The notes under the pieces are model-generated. The model did no database searches. It was not told where the DNA came from and saw only the letters and a program-made list of their open reading frames with translations. Shown in pieces: positions 34,244 to 41,195 of a stretch of DNA of 64,000 bases (its first letter is position 1; the number at the start of each line of letters is the position of its first letter). Position numbers and translations under genes: made by a program. Location: assembly GCF_004785795.1 (NCBI RefSeq), contig NZ_SRRO01000001.1, positions 2,728,001-2,792,000 of the forward strand, read 5' to 3'. The DNA comes from Nocardioides eburneiflavus (GTDB taxonomy: Bacteria; Actinomycetota; Actinomycetes; Propionibacteriales; Nocardioidaceae).

Positions 34244-35446
34244 ATGCTCCGCACCAGACTCACCGTCCCCACCGTCGCCGGAGCGCTCGCTCTGGCACTC
34301 GGTCTGGCCGCGTGCGGCTCCGCCGAAGGCGGGACCGCCAGCTCGTCCGGCCCGATCAAGATCGGGGTCGTCGTGCCACTCACCGGGCCGTTCGCGCCAC
34401 TCGGCATCGGCGACAAGGCCGCGATCGAGCAGGAGGTCGCCCGGATCAACGCCGACGGCGGTGTCCTCGGCCGTGACCTCGAGGTGACCATCAAGGACGA
34501 CAAGACCGAGGTCCCCCAGTCGGTGACCGAGTACAACCAGATGGCCGGGGACCGCAGCTACACGGCGATCCTGTCCTCCTCCAACGTCTCGGCCTCCACC
34601 GCGATCGGTCCCAGCGCCGAGAGCAACAAGATCCCGACCATCGCCCTCGGGCCGGTCAGCGCCTTCAAGGACGGCTCGAACGCCTACGCCTTCACGTGCG
34701 TGGCGATCCCGGAGCTCTACGCCGAGGCGGTGGTCGACTACCTCGAGTCGGAGGGCGTCGAGTCCCTGGCGATCGCCTACACGTCGGAGGATCCCTACGG
34801 CAAGAACGGCAACGACGCGACCGTCGCGGCCGCCGAGGCGGCGGGCATCGAGGTGGTGGTCGACGAGGCGATCGACGTCGCGGCGACCGACTTCACCGCG
34901 GCGATCTCGAAGGTGAAGGCCGCCGAGCCCGATGCCTTCCTGGTCTGGGTCGCCGGTCCTGCATCGGTCATCATCACCAAGCAGTTCGCCGGGTCCGGCA
35001 TCCCACTCGTCATGACCGGCGCGCAGGCCTCGAACCTGTACGTCGAGCCCGCGGGCGCGGAGGCCGAGGGAGTCGTGATGACCAGCAGCATCGCCGTCCC
35101 GGGCCGTGAGCTGCCGGCAGGCCCGCTCAAGGACGCCGTCGACGCGTTCGCGAACCCGTGGCTGGAGCAGAACGACGTCTACCCGCCCCAGTTCGCGTTC
35201 GACGGCGCGGCCGGCATCCAGCTGCTGGTGGCCGCGATCGAGAAGGCGGAGTCCAGCGACCGGGAGAAGGTGCGCGACGCCCTGGAGTCCCTCGACGTGC
35301 TCACGCCCATCGGGAGGTTCGAGTTCTCCGAGGACGACCACGGCGGCATCGGCAAGGACGCCATCGCGATCGTCCGGGTCGAGGACGGCGACCTGAAGGC
35401 GACGCCGTACTCCCTCGAGGCGTTCGGGACGAGCCTGCCCGAGTAG
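34244..35446 (+). CDS. ABC transporter substrate-binding lipoprotein, LivK type
   Basis: A 400-residue periplasmic-binding-type lipoprotein (PF13458, branched-chain amino-acid binding family). The signal peptide ends at LAAC (Cys about residue 24), followed by a Ser/Gly linker. The mature domain opens with IKIGVVVPLTGPFAPLG and contains the hinge-region VVDYLESEGVESLAIAY. Family members also bind aromatic acids; for example, CouP of Rhodopseudomonas binds p-coumarate. It is promoter-proximal in the rightward operon, facing the aromatic-type catabolic operon, so an aromatic acid ligand is more likely than leucine. Confidence 0.92.
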   Translation: MLRTRLTVPTVAGALALALGLAACGSAEGGTASSSGPIKIGVVVPLTGPFAPLGIGDKAAIEQEVARINADGGVLGRDLEVTIKDDKTEVPQSVTEYNQMAGDRSYTAILSSSNVSASTAIGPSAESNKIPTIALGPVSAFKDGSNAYAFTCVAIPELYAEAVVDYLESEGVESLAIAYTSEDPYGKNGNDATVAAAEAAGIEVVVDEAIDVAATDFTAAISKVKAAEPDAFLVWVAGPASVIITKQFAGSGIPLVMTGAQASNLYVEPAGAEAEGVVMTSSIAVPGRELPAGPLKDAVDAFANPWLEQNDVYPPQFAFDGAAGIQLLVAAIEKAESSDREKVRDALESLDVLTPIGRFEFSEDDHGGIGKDAIAIVRVEDGDLKATPYSLEAFGTSLPE

Positions 35447-35476
35447 TCGGGCCGCGAGGTCCGACGTCACGAGACG

Positions 35477-35517
35477 GGTGCGGGCCGGGCTGGACAGGTA
35501 GCCGTCCGGCCCGCACC
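35477..35517 (+). terminator. Hairpin between the binding-protein gene and livG
   Basis: GGTGCGGGCCGG (35477-35488) pairs perfectly with CCGGCCCGCACC (35506-35517) around a 17-base loop, 30 bases after the binding-protein stop and before the ATPase genes. Such stems after the first gene usually act as leaky terminators or 3' stabilisers, giving more binding protein than membrane components. Confidence 0.65.
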
Positions 35518-35562
35518 TCGCCATCACGCCAGCCAGTCCACCCACCACCAGCGGAGGCCAGC

Positions 35563-36336
35563 ATGCTCGAGGTCCAACGCGTGTCGAAGCACTTCGGCGG
35601 TGTCTACGCCAACAAGGACGTCAGCCTCGAGGTCGCCGAGGGCGAGCTGCGCGGGGTGATCGGTCCCAACGGCGCCGGCAAGTCGACGCTCTTCAACCTG
35701 ATCGCCGGGCACCTGCGCCCGGACGCCGGATCGATCAGCCTGGCCGGGGCGCACATCGACCGGTTGCCACCCCACGTCCGGGCGCGCCGCGGAGTGGCGA
35801 TCGTGTTCCAGGGTGCCCGCCTGTTCGCGGGCATGTCGCTGCTGCAGAACGTGATGGTGGGGGCGCACGCCCATTCGCGGGCGGGCCTGGTGTCCGCCGC
35901 GTTCCGGCCGCCGGCCCAGCGCCGCGAGGAGCGGGAGATCCGCGGCCGGGCCGAGCAGTGCCTGGACCGCGTCGGGCTGCTCGAGCTGGCGGACCGGCCG
36001 GCCGAGGGCCTGCCGCTGGGCCAGCAGCGCCGCCTCCAGGTGGCGCGGGCGCTGGCCGGCCAGCCACGGCTGCTCCTTCTCGACGAGCCGGCCTCCGGGC
36101 TGCGGGCGGCCGAGCGCACGCAGCTCGCCGGCCTCATCCGCGAGCTGAACGAAGCGGGCACCACCATCCTGCTCGTGGAGCACGACGTCGGCATGGTCAC
36201 CTCGTTGGCCCACCGCATCACGGTGCTGGACCTCGGAACGGTGATCGCCGACGGCTCTCCGGCGGAGGTCACCTCCGACCCCGCCGTCGTCAAGGCCTAC
36301 CTCGGAACGGGAGCAGACCATGCTGCACATCAGTGA
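35563..36336 (+). CDS. livG: ABC transporter ATPase, LivG type
   Basis: A 257-residue nucleotide-binding subunit. Walker A is GPNGAGKST (about residue 37-45), the Q-loop follows at IVFQGARLF, the signature reads LPLGQQRRLQVARAL, Walker B is LLLLDEPASGL, and the H-loop His is in LLVEHDVGMV. The inserted segment of about 30 residues before the signature is typical of LivG rather than LivF. The start at 35563 is preceded by GGAGG. It energises the importer formed with the next three genes. Confidence 0.92.
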   Translation: MLEVQRVSKHFGGVYANKDVSLEVAEGELRGVIGPNGAGKSTLFNLIAGHLRPDAGSISLAGAHIDRLPPHVRARRGVAIVFQGARLFAGMSLLQNVMVGAHAHSRAGLVSAAFRPPAQRREEREIRGRAEQCLDRVGLLELADRPAEGLPLGQQRRLQVARALAGQPRLLLLDEPASGLRAAERTQLAGLIRELNEAGTTILLVEHDVGMVTSLAHRITVLDLGTVIADGSPAEVTSDPAVVKAYLGTGADHAAHQ

Positions 36337-37003
36337 CCTCGTCGTGCGCTACGGCTCGGCGGTGGCCCTCGACGGAGTGTCCCTCGAGGTCGGCCGCGGT
36401 GAGATGGTCGCCCTGGTCGGACCCAACGGGGCCGGCAAGTCCACGCTGATCAACACCGTCAGCGGGCAGCTCAAGGCGGCTTCGGGATCGGTCGTCGTCG
36501 AGGGCACCGTCGCCCAGGTCCCCGAGGGCCGCCAGATGTTCCCCGACATGAGCGTCGAGGACAACCTGCTCCTCGGGGGCTGGTCGATCCGGAACCGACA
36601 GCTGGACGAGGTGTTCGACCTGCTCCCGGACCTGGCCGGGATGCGCCGGCGCAAGGCGGGTCGGCTCTCCGGCGGACAGCAGCAGATGGTGGCGATCGGC
36701 CGCGCACTGATGGCGCGACCCGACCTGCTGGCGATCGACGAGCTGTCGCTCGGCCTCGCGCCCATCGTGGTCGACGAGCTCGCCGAGCACCTTCGCTACC
36801 TCAACGCCGAACGTGGCACCGCCGTCCTCCTGGTCGAGCAGGAGGTCACACTCGCCTTCAACCTGTGCGCCCGCGCCTGCGTCCTGGAGGCGGGCCGGGT
36901 CGTGGTGACCGGGGACAGCGCCGAGCTCGCCGAGAGCGACGCCGTGCGCAAGGCCTACTTCGGCGACCTCGCCGAGCTTGCGGACGTGGAGGTGTCGCCG
37001 TGA
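36320..37003 (+). CDS. livF: ABC transporter ATPase, LivF type
   Basis: A 227-residue nucleotide-binding subunit with Walker A GPNGAGKST, PEGRQMFPDMSVEDNLLLG after the Q-loop, signature LSGGQQQMVAIGRAL, Walker B LLAIDELSLGLAP and H-loop-equivalent LLVEQEVTLAF. The Gln instead of His at the switch position (VEQ) is usual in LivF proteins. It overlaps livG by 17 bases and livH by 4, so the complex is made from one coupled transcript. Confidence 0.92.
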   Translation: MLHISDLVVRYGSAVALDGVSLEVGRGEMVALVGPNGAGKSTLINTVSGQLKAASGSVVVEGTVAQVPEGRQMFPDMSVEDNLLLGGWSIRNRQLDEVFDLLPDLAGMRRRKAGRLSGGQQQMVAIGRALMARPDLLAIDELSLGLAPIVVDELAEHLRYLNAERGTAVLLVEQEVTLAFNLCARACVLEAGRVVVTGDSAELAESDAVRKAYFGDLAELADVEVSP

Positions 37004-37854
37004 GTGAGCTCGTCACCTACCTGGTCACGGGGATCGCGCTGGGCTCCTCGTTCGCCCTGATCGGCAGCGGCTTCGTCGTCGTGCACCGGGTCACCCGCGT
37101 CGTCAACTTCGCGCAAGGCTCCCTCGCCGTGCTCGGCGCGATGCTGTCCGCCTCGTTGCTGGCGGGACGCCTGCCGCACGTGGTGGGGGAGGCGGTGACC
37201 GTCGTGGTGTGCGGGGCGGTCGGCGTGCTGGTCGGCATCATCGCCATCGGCAAGCGTGGCACCCCGCCCCTGATCTCGCTGATCATCACCCTCGGCGTCT
37301 CGATGCTGTTCTCCGCCGCCATCATCTGGCTGTGGGGCCAGGACCCCGTGTCGCCACCCGGGCTCGACGGGTTCGCGACGATCCTCGGTGCCGAGGTGGA
37401 GCGGCAGCGGCTGCTGGTGCTCGTCGTGACGCTCGTGGCCTTCGCGGCACTCTCGCTGTTCTTCTCCCGCACCTACCTCGGCAAGGCGCTCACCGCCAGC
37501 GCGTCGAACCCCTTCGCCGCGCGCCTCGTCGGCATCGACGTGCGTCGCATGGGGCTGGTCGCCTTCGGACTCTCGGGTGCCCTGGGCGGTCTGGCGGGCG
37601 CGCTGGTCGCGCCCAGCAACGCCCTCTCGTTCTACTCCGACCTGCCCATGGCCCTCGGCGGTTTCGCCGCCGCCGTCTTCGGCGGGCTGGTCAGCCCGCT
37701 CCGGACCCTGGTCGGCGGCCTCGGGCTCGGGGTGGCCGGCCAGCTCACGGCGGGCTACCTCAACGGGTCCTACCAGACCGAGGTGGCCCTGCTGCTGATG
37801 ATGGTGATCATGATCGCGCGGAGCAGCAGCTTCGCCCACGAGGAGGCAAAGTGA
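37000..37854 (+). CDS. livH: ABC transporter permease, LivH type
   Basis: A 284-residue inner-membrane permease with about eight hydrophobic segments. The N-terminal GIALGSSFALIGSGFVVVHR followed by VTRVVNFAQGSLAVLG is the LivH signature, and the EAA-like cytoplasmic loop reads ALTASASNPFAARLVGID. The GTG start overlaps the livF stop (GTGA). It forms the translocation path with LivM for the ligand delivered by the lipoprotein. Confidence 0.9.
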   Translation: MSELVTYLVTGIALGSSFALIGSGFVVVHRVTRVVNFAQGSLAVLGAMLSASLLAGRLPHVVGEAVTVVVCGAVGVLVGIIAIGKRGTPPLISLIITLGVSMLFSAAIIWLWGQDPVSPPGLDGFATILGAEVERQRLLVLVVTLVAFAALSLFFSRTYLGKALTASASNPFAARLVGIDVRRMGLVAFGLSGALGGLAGALVAPSNALSFYSDLPMALGGFAAAVFGGLVSPLRTLVGGLGLGVAGQLTAGYLNGSYQTEVALLLMMVIMIARSSSFAHEEAK

Positions 37855-38867
37855 TGACGGACATGATGCGACGAGTGGTGTCGCGTCCCCAGCCCCGGAG
37901 CATCCTCGTGGTCCTGGCCTGCGGGGCCGCGTGCGTGGCCCCGCTCGTGCTGTCCGACCTGACCTTCTTCATGCGCATGGTGCTGGCCGCGATCGTGGTC
38001 ACCGGCCTGTCGATCCTGATGGGCTACTCCGGCCAGGCGTCCCTCGGCCAGGGCGCCTTCGTGGCCGCCGGCGCGCTCACCGTGGCGGTCGGCACCACGA
38101 GGTTCGAGCTCCCACCCCTCGTCGCGCTGCTCGCCGCGCCGCTCGTGGCGGCCGGGTTCGCCGCGCTGGTCGGCGTACCGCTGCTCCGCCTGCACGGGCA
38201 CTACCTCGCCTTCGGGACGCTCGCGCTGCTGCTGATGGTGCAGACCGCCATGAGCACCTTCGACGTGCTCGGAGGCGCTCTCGGGGTCAGCGGCATCCCA
38301 CCGCTGGGCGTCGGCGACCGGGTCGTCGTCGGGCAGCTTCCCTACGTCTACCTGGCGCTGGGCTGCCTGGGGCTGGTGCTGCTGGTAAGCCACCGGACGG
38401 TGCACAGCCGCTTCGGCCGGGGCATCCAGGCACTGGCCGGAAGCCAGACCGCAGCCGAGTCGGCGGGGGTGCCGGTGAACCGCAGCAAGGTCGCCATCTT
38501 CGCGCTGTCGGCGGGGTGTGCCGGACTCGCCGGTGGACTCTCGGCGTTCCTCACGCCCTACGTGAGCCCGGACTCGTTCCCGGCCGTGGAGTCGTTCACC
38601 TACGTGATCATGGCCGTCGTCGGCGGCCTCGGGACCATCTGGGGAGGAGTGGTGGGAGCAGTGGTCGTCTCGGTGCTCCTCCAGGTCCTCAACACGATCA
38701 GCAGCCAGCCCGGACTGCCACCCACGGCGGCCCCGATCATGCAGTACGCCACGTACGGCACCCTGCTCGTGCTCGCGCTCCTCTTCATGCCCCGAGGTGT
38801 GGTCCCGAGCGTCGACGCGGGGGTCGGTCGGCTGGTGGAGCGGGCGCGGGTCGGAGTGCGCGGATGA
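37854..38867 (+). CDS. livM: ABC transporter permease, LivM type
   Basis: A 337-residue permease with about nine membrane segments. LivM hallmarks are LMGYSGQASLGQGAFVAAGA in the first third, LRLHGHYLAFGTLAL, the EAA-like loop FGRGIQALAGSQTAAESAGV, and YVIMAVVGGLGTIWGGVVGA in the last third. Start and stop both overlap neighbours by one to four bases. The DNA for the last motif (around 38586-38648) reappears in decayed form between the two downstream marR genes. Confidence 0.92.
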   Translation: MTDMMRRVVSRPQPRSILVVLACGAACVAPLVLSDLTFFMRMVLAAIVVTGLSILMGYSGQASLGQGAFVAAGALTVAVGTTRFELPPLVALLAAPLVAAGFAALVGVPLLRLHGHYLAFGTLALLLMVQTAMSTFDVLGGALGVSGIPPLGVGDRVVVGQLPYVYLALGCLGLVLLVSHRTVHSRFGRGIQALAGSQTAAESAGVPVNRSKVAIFALSAGCAGLAGGLSAFLTPYVSPDSFPAVESFTYVIMAVVGGLGTIWGGVVGAVVVSVLLQVLNTISSQPGLPPTAAPIMQYATYGTLLVLALLFMPRGVVPSVDAGVGRLVERARVGVRG

Positions 38868-39337
38868 GCGTGCCGCAGCCCAGCACCGCAGAGGAGGCGG
38901 CCAGGGACCGCGACGTCACCCTGCTCTACCTCATCAAGCAGGTGGAGCTCGCGGTCCGCCAGGAGCTCGACGAGGTGGTGGCGACCGCCGACCTGACCAC
39001 GTTGCAGTACACCGCACTGACCGTCCTCCAGCGGCACCCGGGTATCACCTCCGCCGAGCTGGCACGCAACTCGTTCGTCCGCGCGCAGACCATGGCCGAG
39101 ATGATCACCTACCTGCTCGGTCGGGGGCTGGTGGCGCGGGAGCGCGACGAGAACAACCGCAAGCAGTACCTGCTGACCCTGACCACAGTGGGACAGCGCG
39201 TGCTCGACGAGCTGCTGGACGCGGTCGCCGACATCGAGGCCCGGATGCTCGAGGAGTTCGACGGCGGCCAGACCGAGATCCTGCGCACCTACCTGCTGCG
39301 CTGCCGGCACTCGCTGAGCGGGGGACCGCCTCGGTAG
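38864..39337 (+). CDS. MarR family regulator, copy 1
   Basis: A 157-residue winged-helix dimeric regulator. The helical dimerisation region LLYLIKQVELAVRQELDEVV precedes the HTH (GITSAELARNSFVRAQTMAE) and the wing (GRGLVARERDENNRKQYLL), then a C-terminal helix. MarR proteins bind dyads and let go on binding aromatic ligands or CoA thioesters; CouR of Rhodococcus, which senses p-coumaroyl-CoA, is the relevant precedent. It is coupled to livM by an ATGA overlap and is a paralogue of the next regulator. Its probable targets are the elements at 34006-34205. Confidence 0.9.
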   Translation: MSVPQPSTAEEAARDRDVTLLYLIKQVELAVRQELDEVVATADLTTLQYTALTVLQRHPGITSAELARNSFVRAQTMAEMITYLLGRGLVARERDENNRKQYLLTLTTVGQRVLDELLDAVADIEARMLEEFDGGQTEILRTYLLRCRHSLSGGPPR

Positions 39338-39363
39338 CATCCGGGTCCGGAGGGCAGGGCCCG

Positions 39364-39427
39364 TTAGAGTCGTCCACCGACGTCGTCATGGCCGCGGTCG
39401 GAGGACTCGGCACCGTAGGGGAGGGCC
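39364..39427 (+). pseudogene. livM remnant between the two marR genes
   Basis: This 64-base stretch aligns with livM positions 38586-38648 with about 48 of 63 positions identical and one gap, counted by eye. In one frame it reads VVMAAVGGLGTVGEG against VIMAVVGGLGTIWGG in LivM. Nothing else of livM is left. It shows that the duplicated unit included the 3' part of livM as well as marR and that most of the livM copy has since been deleted. Confidence 0.75.
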
Positions 39428-39428
39428 C

Positions 39429-39896
39429 ATGAGCAGCACATCTCCGTCGTTCACGCCCGGTCGTGAGCGCGACGTCACCCTCCTCTACCTGATCAAGCAG
39501 GTGGAGCTGGCGGTCCGGCAGGCGCTGGACGACGTGGTCGCCACCGCCGACCTGACCACGCTGCAGTACACCGCGCTGACCGTGCTGGAGCGCCATCCCG
39601 GCATCACCTCCGCCGAGCTGGCCCGCAACTCGTTCGTGCGCGCCCAGTCGATGGCCGAGATGGTGACCGTCCTCCTCGGCCGCGGCCTGATCACCCGCGA
39701 GCGCGACGAGCGCAATCGCAAGCAGTACCTGTTGGCGCTGAGCGCGGACGGGCAGCGCACGCTCGACGGCCTGTACGAGTCCGTTGCCGACATCGAGGCC
39801 CGGATGCTCCAGGGGTTCGACGTCGGGCAGACCGAGATCCTGCGCACCTACCTGGTGCGCTGCCGGCACGCGCTGAGCGGCACCACGCCGCGCTAG
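39429..39896 (+). CDS. MarR family regulator, copy 2
   Basis: A 155-residue MarR protein with the same architecture as copy 1, differing at about 26 of 144 aligned residues. The recognition helix region (ITSAELARNSFVRAQSMAEM) has only one change, so both copies should bind similar DNA. Most differences are in the wing (TLTTVG versus ALSADG) and the C-terminal dimer helix, where ligand specificity or dimer choice could diverge. It starts 91 bases after copy 1, downstream of the livM remnant, and overlaps the convergent GNAT gene by 4 bases. Confidence 0.9.
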   Translation: MSSTSPSFTPGRERDVTLLYLIKQVELAVRQALDDVVATADLTTLQYTALTVLERHPGITSAELARNSFVRAQSMAEMVTVLLGRGLITRERDERNRKQYLLALSADGQRTLDGLYESVADIEARMLQGFDVGQTEILRTYLVRCRHALSGTTPR

Positions 39897-40504
39897 CCGG
39901 GTCGTGCCGCGGCACGCATGACCACACGGGGGAACCCCGCCGAGGTCGCGTCGGTCCGCGCGGCGAGCTCGAAGCCGGCGTCCTCGAAGAGCTTGCGGGT
40001 GCCGACGTAGGCCATCGTCAGGTCGACCTTCGCGCCCTGGTTGTCGACCGGGTAGCCCTCGACGACCGGGGCGCCGCGCTGCACGGCGTACGTCACGGCA
40101 CCGTCGAGGAGCACGTGGGAGATGCCACGCCCCCTGTGGCCCGGTCGCACCCGGATGCACCACACCGACCAGGCGCGCTGGTCGTCGACGTGCGGGATCT
40201 TCGTCGAGCGCGCGAACGGCAGGTCGGCGCGCGGGGCGACCGCCGCCCAGCCGACCACCTCGTCGCCGTCGTAGGCGAGCACGCCGGGCTTGGTGCGCCT
40301 GCGTGTCAGCGCCTCGACGTAGGCCCCGCGATCCGGCCCGGCGAGCTCCCGGTTCTCCTTGGCGGGGATCCGGTGGCTCAGGCACCAGCACACGCTCGAG
40401 GTCGGGTTCTTCGGGCCGACCATCGTGCGTACGTCGTCGAAGCGCGCGTGGGTCGCGGGGAACACGCGGAACCCGTCGGAGGCGGCGAGGGGCGTCGTGG
40501 CCAT
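39893..40504 (-). CDS. GNAT family N-acetyltransferase
   Basis: A 203-residue GNAT-fold protein. The acetyl-CoA binding motif A is WCIRVRPGHRGRGISHVLLD (about residues 120-140), preceded by the strand GVLAYDGDEVVGWAAVAPR and followed by VEGYPVDNQGAKVD and a C-terminal strand with FELAARTDA. N-terminal CWCLSHRIPAKENREL is typical of a common actinobacterial GNAT subgroup of unknown acceptor. The ATG at 40504 is divergent from the racemase-like gene. Confidence 0.88.
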   Translation of the reverse strand: MATTPLAASDGFRVFPATHARFDDVRTMVGPKNPTSSVCWCLSHRIPAKENRELAGPDRGAYVEALTRRRTKPGVLAYDGDEVVGWAAVAPRADLPFARSTKIPHVDDQRAWSVWCIRVRPGHRGRGISHVLLDGAVTYAVQRGAPVVEGYPVDNQGAKVDLTMAYVGTRKLFEDAGFELAARTDATSAGFPRVVMRAAARPG

Positions 40505-40535
40505 GAGGCCCACGCTAGACCGGACCGCCGACGAC

Positions 40536-40571
40536 CGGGCCTGTTCCCGGGCCTGTTCCCGGGCCTGTTCA
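40536..40571. repeat. Three tandem 12-bp repeats
   Basis: Three units of CGGGCCTGTTCC (the last ending in A) lie head to tail at 40536-40547, 40548-40559 and 40560-40571, in the divergent gap between the GNAT gene and the racemase-like gene, ending at its first ATG. They may be a regulatory array or the product of replication slippage. Confidence 0.7.
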
Positions 40572-41180
40572 ATGGCCACCATGGCGCACGCGATGCGGAA
40601 GATCGGCCTGTCGTCGGTGGACTTCGCCGAGGTCGAGGCGATGCAGGCGGCGGGGGAGTGGGACGCCGCTGGTGAGCTGCTCGCCGGGGAGGCAGCCGCG
40701 CTCGAGGCCGCCGGCGCCGAGTGCCTCGTGCTGTGCACCAACACGATGCACAAGGTCGCCGACGCCCTCGAGGCGGCGACCACGGTGCCGCTCGTGCACA
40801 TCGTCGACGTGACCGCGGCCGCCGTCCGCGCGGCCGGGCTCACCCGGGTCGCGCTGCTCGGCACCCGGTTCACGATGGAGCAGTCCTTCGTGCGCGAGCG
40901 CCTGGCGGCGGGCGGCGTCGAGGCGCTCGTGCCGTCGGGCGAGGACCTCGAGACGGTGCACCGGGTGATCTACGACGAGCTGGTCCACGGCGTGGTCAGC
41001 AAGTCCTCGCGCACGGCGTACGTCGGGGTGATCGGCCGGCTCGTGGCCGCCGGGGCCGAGGGCGTCGTGCTCGGCTGCACGGAGATCGAGCTGCTGGTCG
41101 GCCCGGACGACGTCGACGTCCCGGTCTTCGCCACCACGGCTCTGCATGCGAGGGCGGCCGTGGACTTCGCGCTCGCCTGA
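40572..41180 (+). CDS. Aspartate/glutamate racemase family protein with N-terminal deletion
   Basis: The C-terminal four fifths matches the family well: VDFAEVEAMQAAGEWDAAGE, the first catalytic Cys in LVLCTNTMHKVADA, and the second in VVLGCTEIELL. These two Cys carry out proton exchange in the Asp/Glu racemases. However, the N-terminus reads MRKIGL and passes at once into SSVDFAE; about 40 residues (normally LLGGMSWEST onward) that shape the substrate pocket are missing. The frame is intact, but activity is doubtful. ATGs at 40572, 40581 and 40593 are possible starts; the last matches family N-termini. No clear ribosome binding site is visible. Confidence 0.65.
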   Translation: MATMAHAMRKIGLSSVDFAEVEAMQAAGEWDAAGELLAGEAAALEAAGAECLVLCTNTMHKVADALEAATTVPLVHIVDVTAAAVRAAGLTRVALLGTRFTMEQSFVRERLAAGGVEALVPSGEDLETVHRVIYDELVHGVVSKSSRTAYVGVIGRLVAAGAEGVVLGCTEIELLVGPDDVDVPVFATTALHARAAVDFALA

Positions 41181-41195
41181 CCCGGAGGTCGGACC

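Noticed and set aside
34244..38867. Leucine/isoleucine/valine importer
   Set aside because: The family name fits, but divergent control with an aromatic-type operon and MarR regulators makes an aromatic ligand more likely; the substrate is left open.
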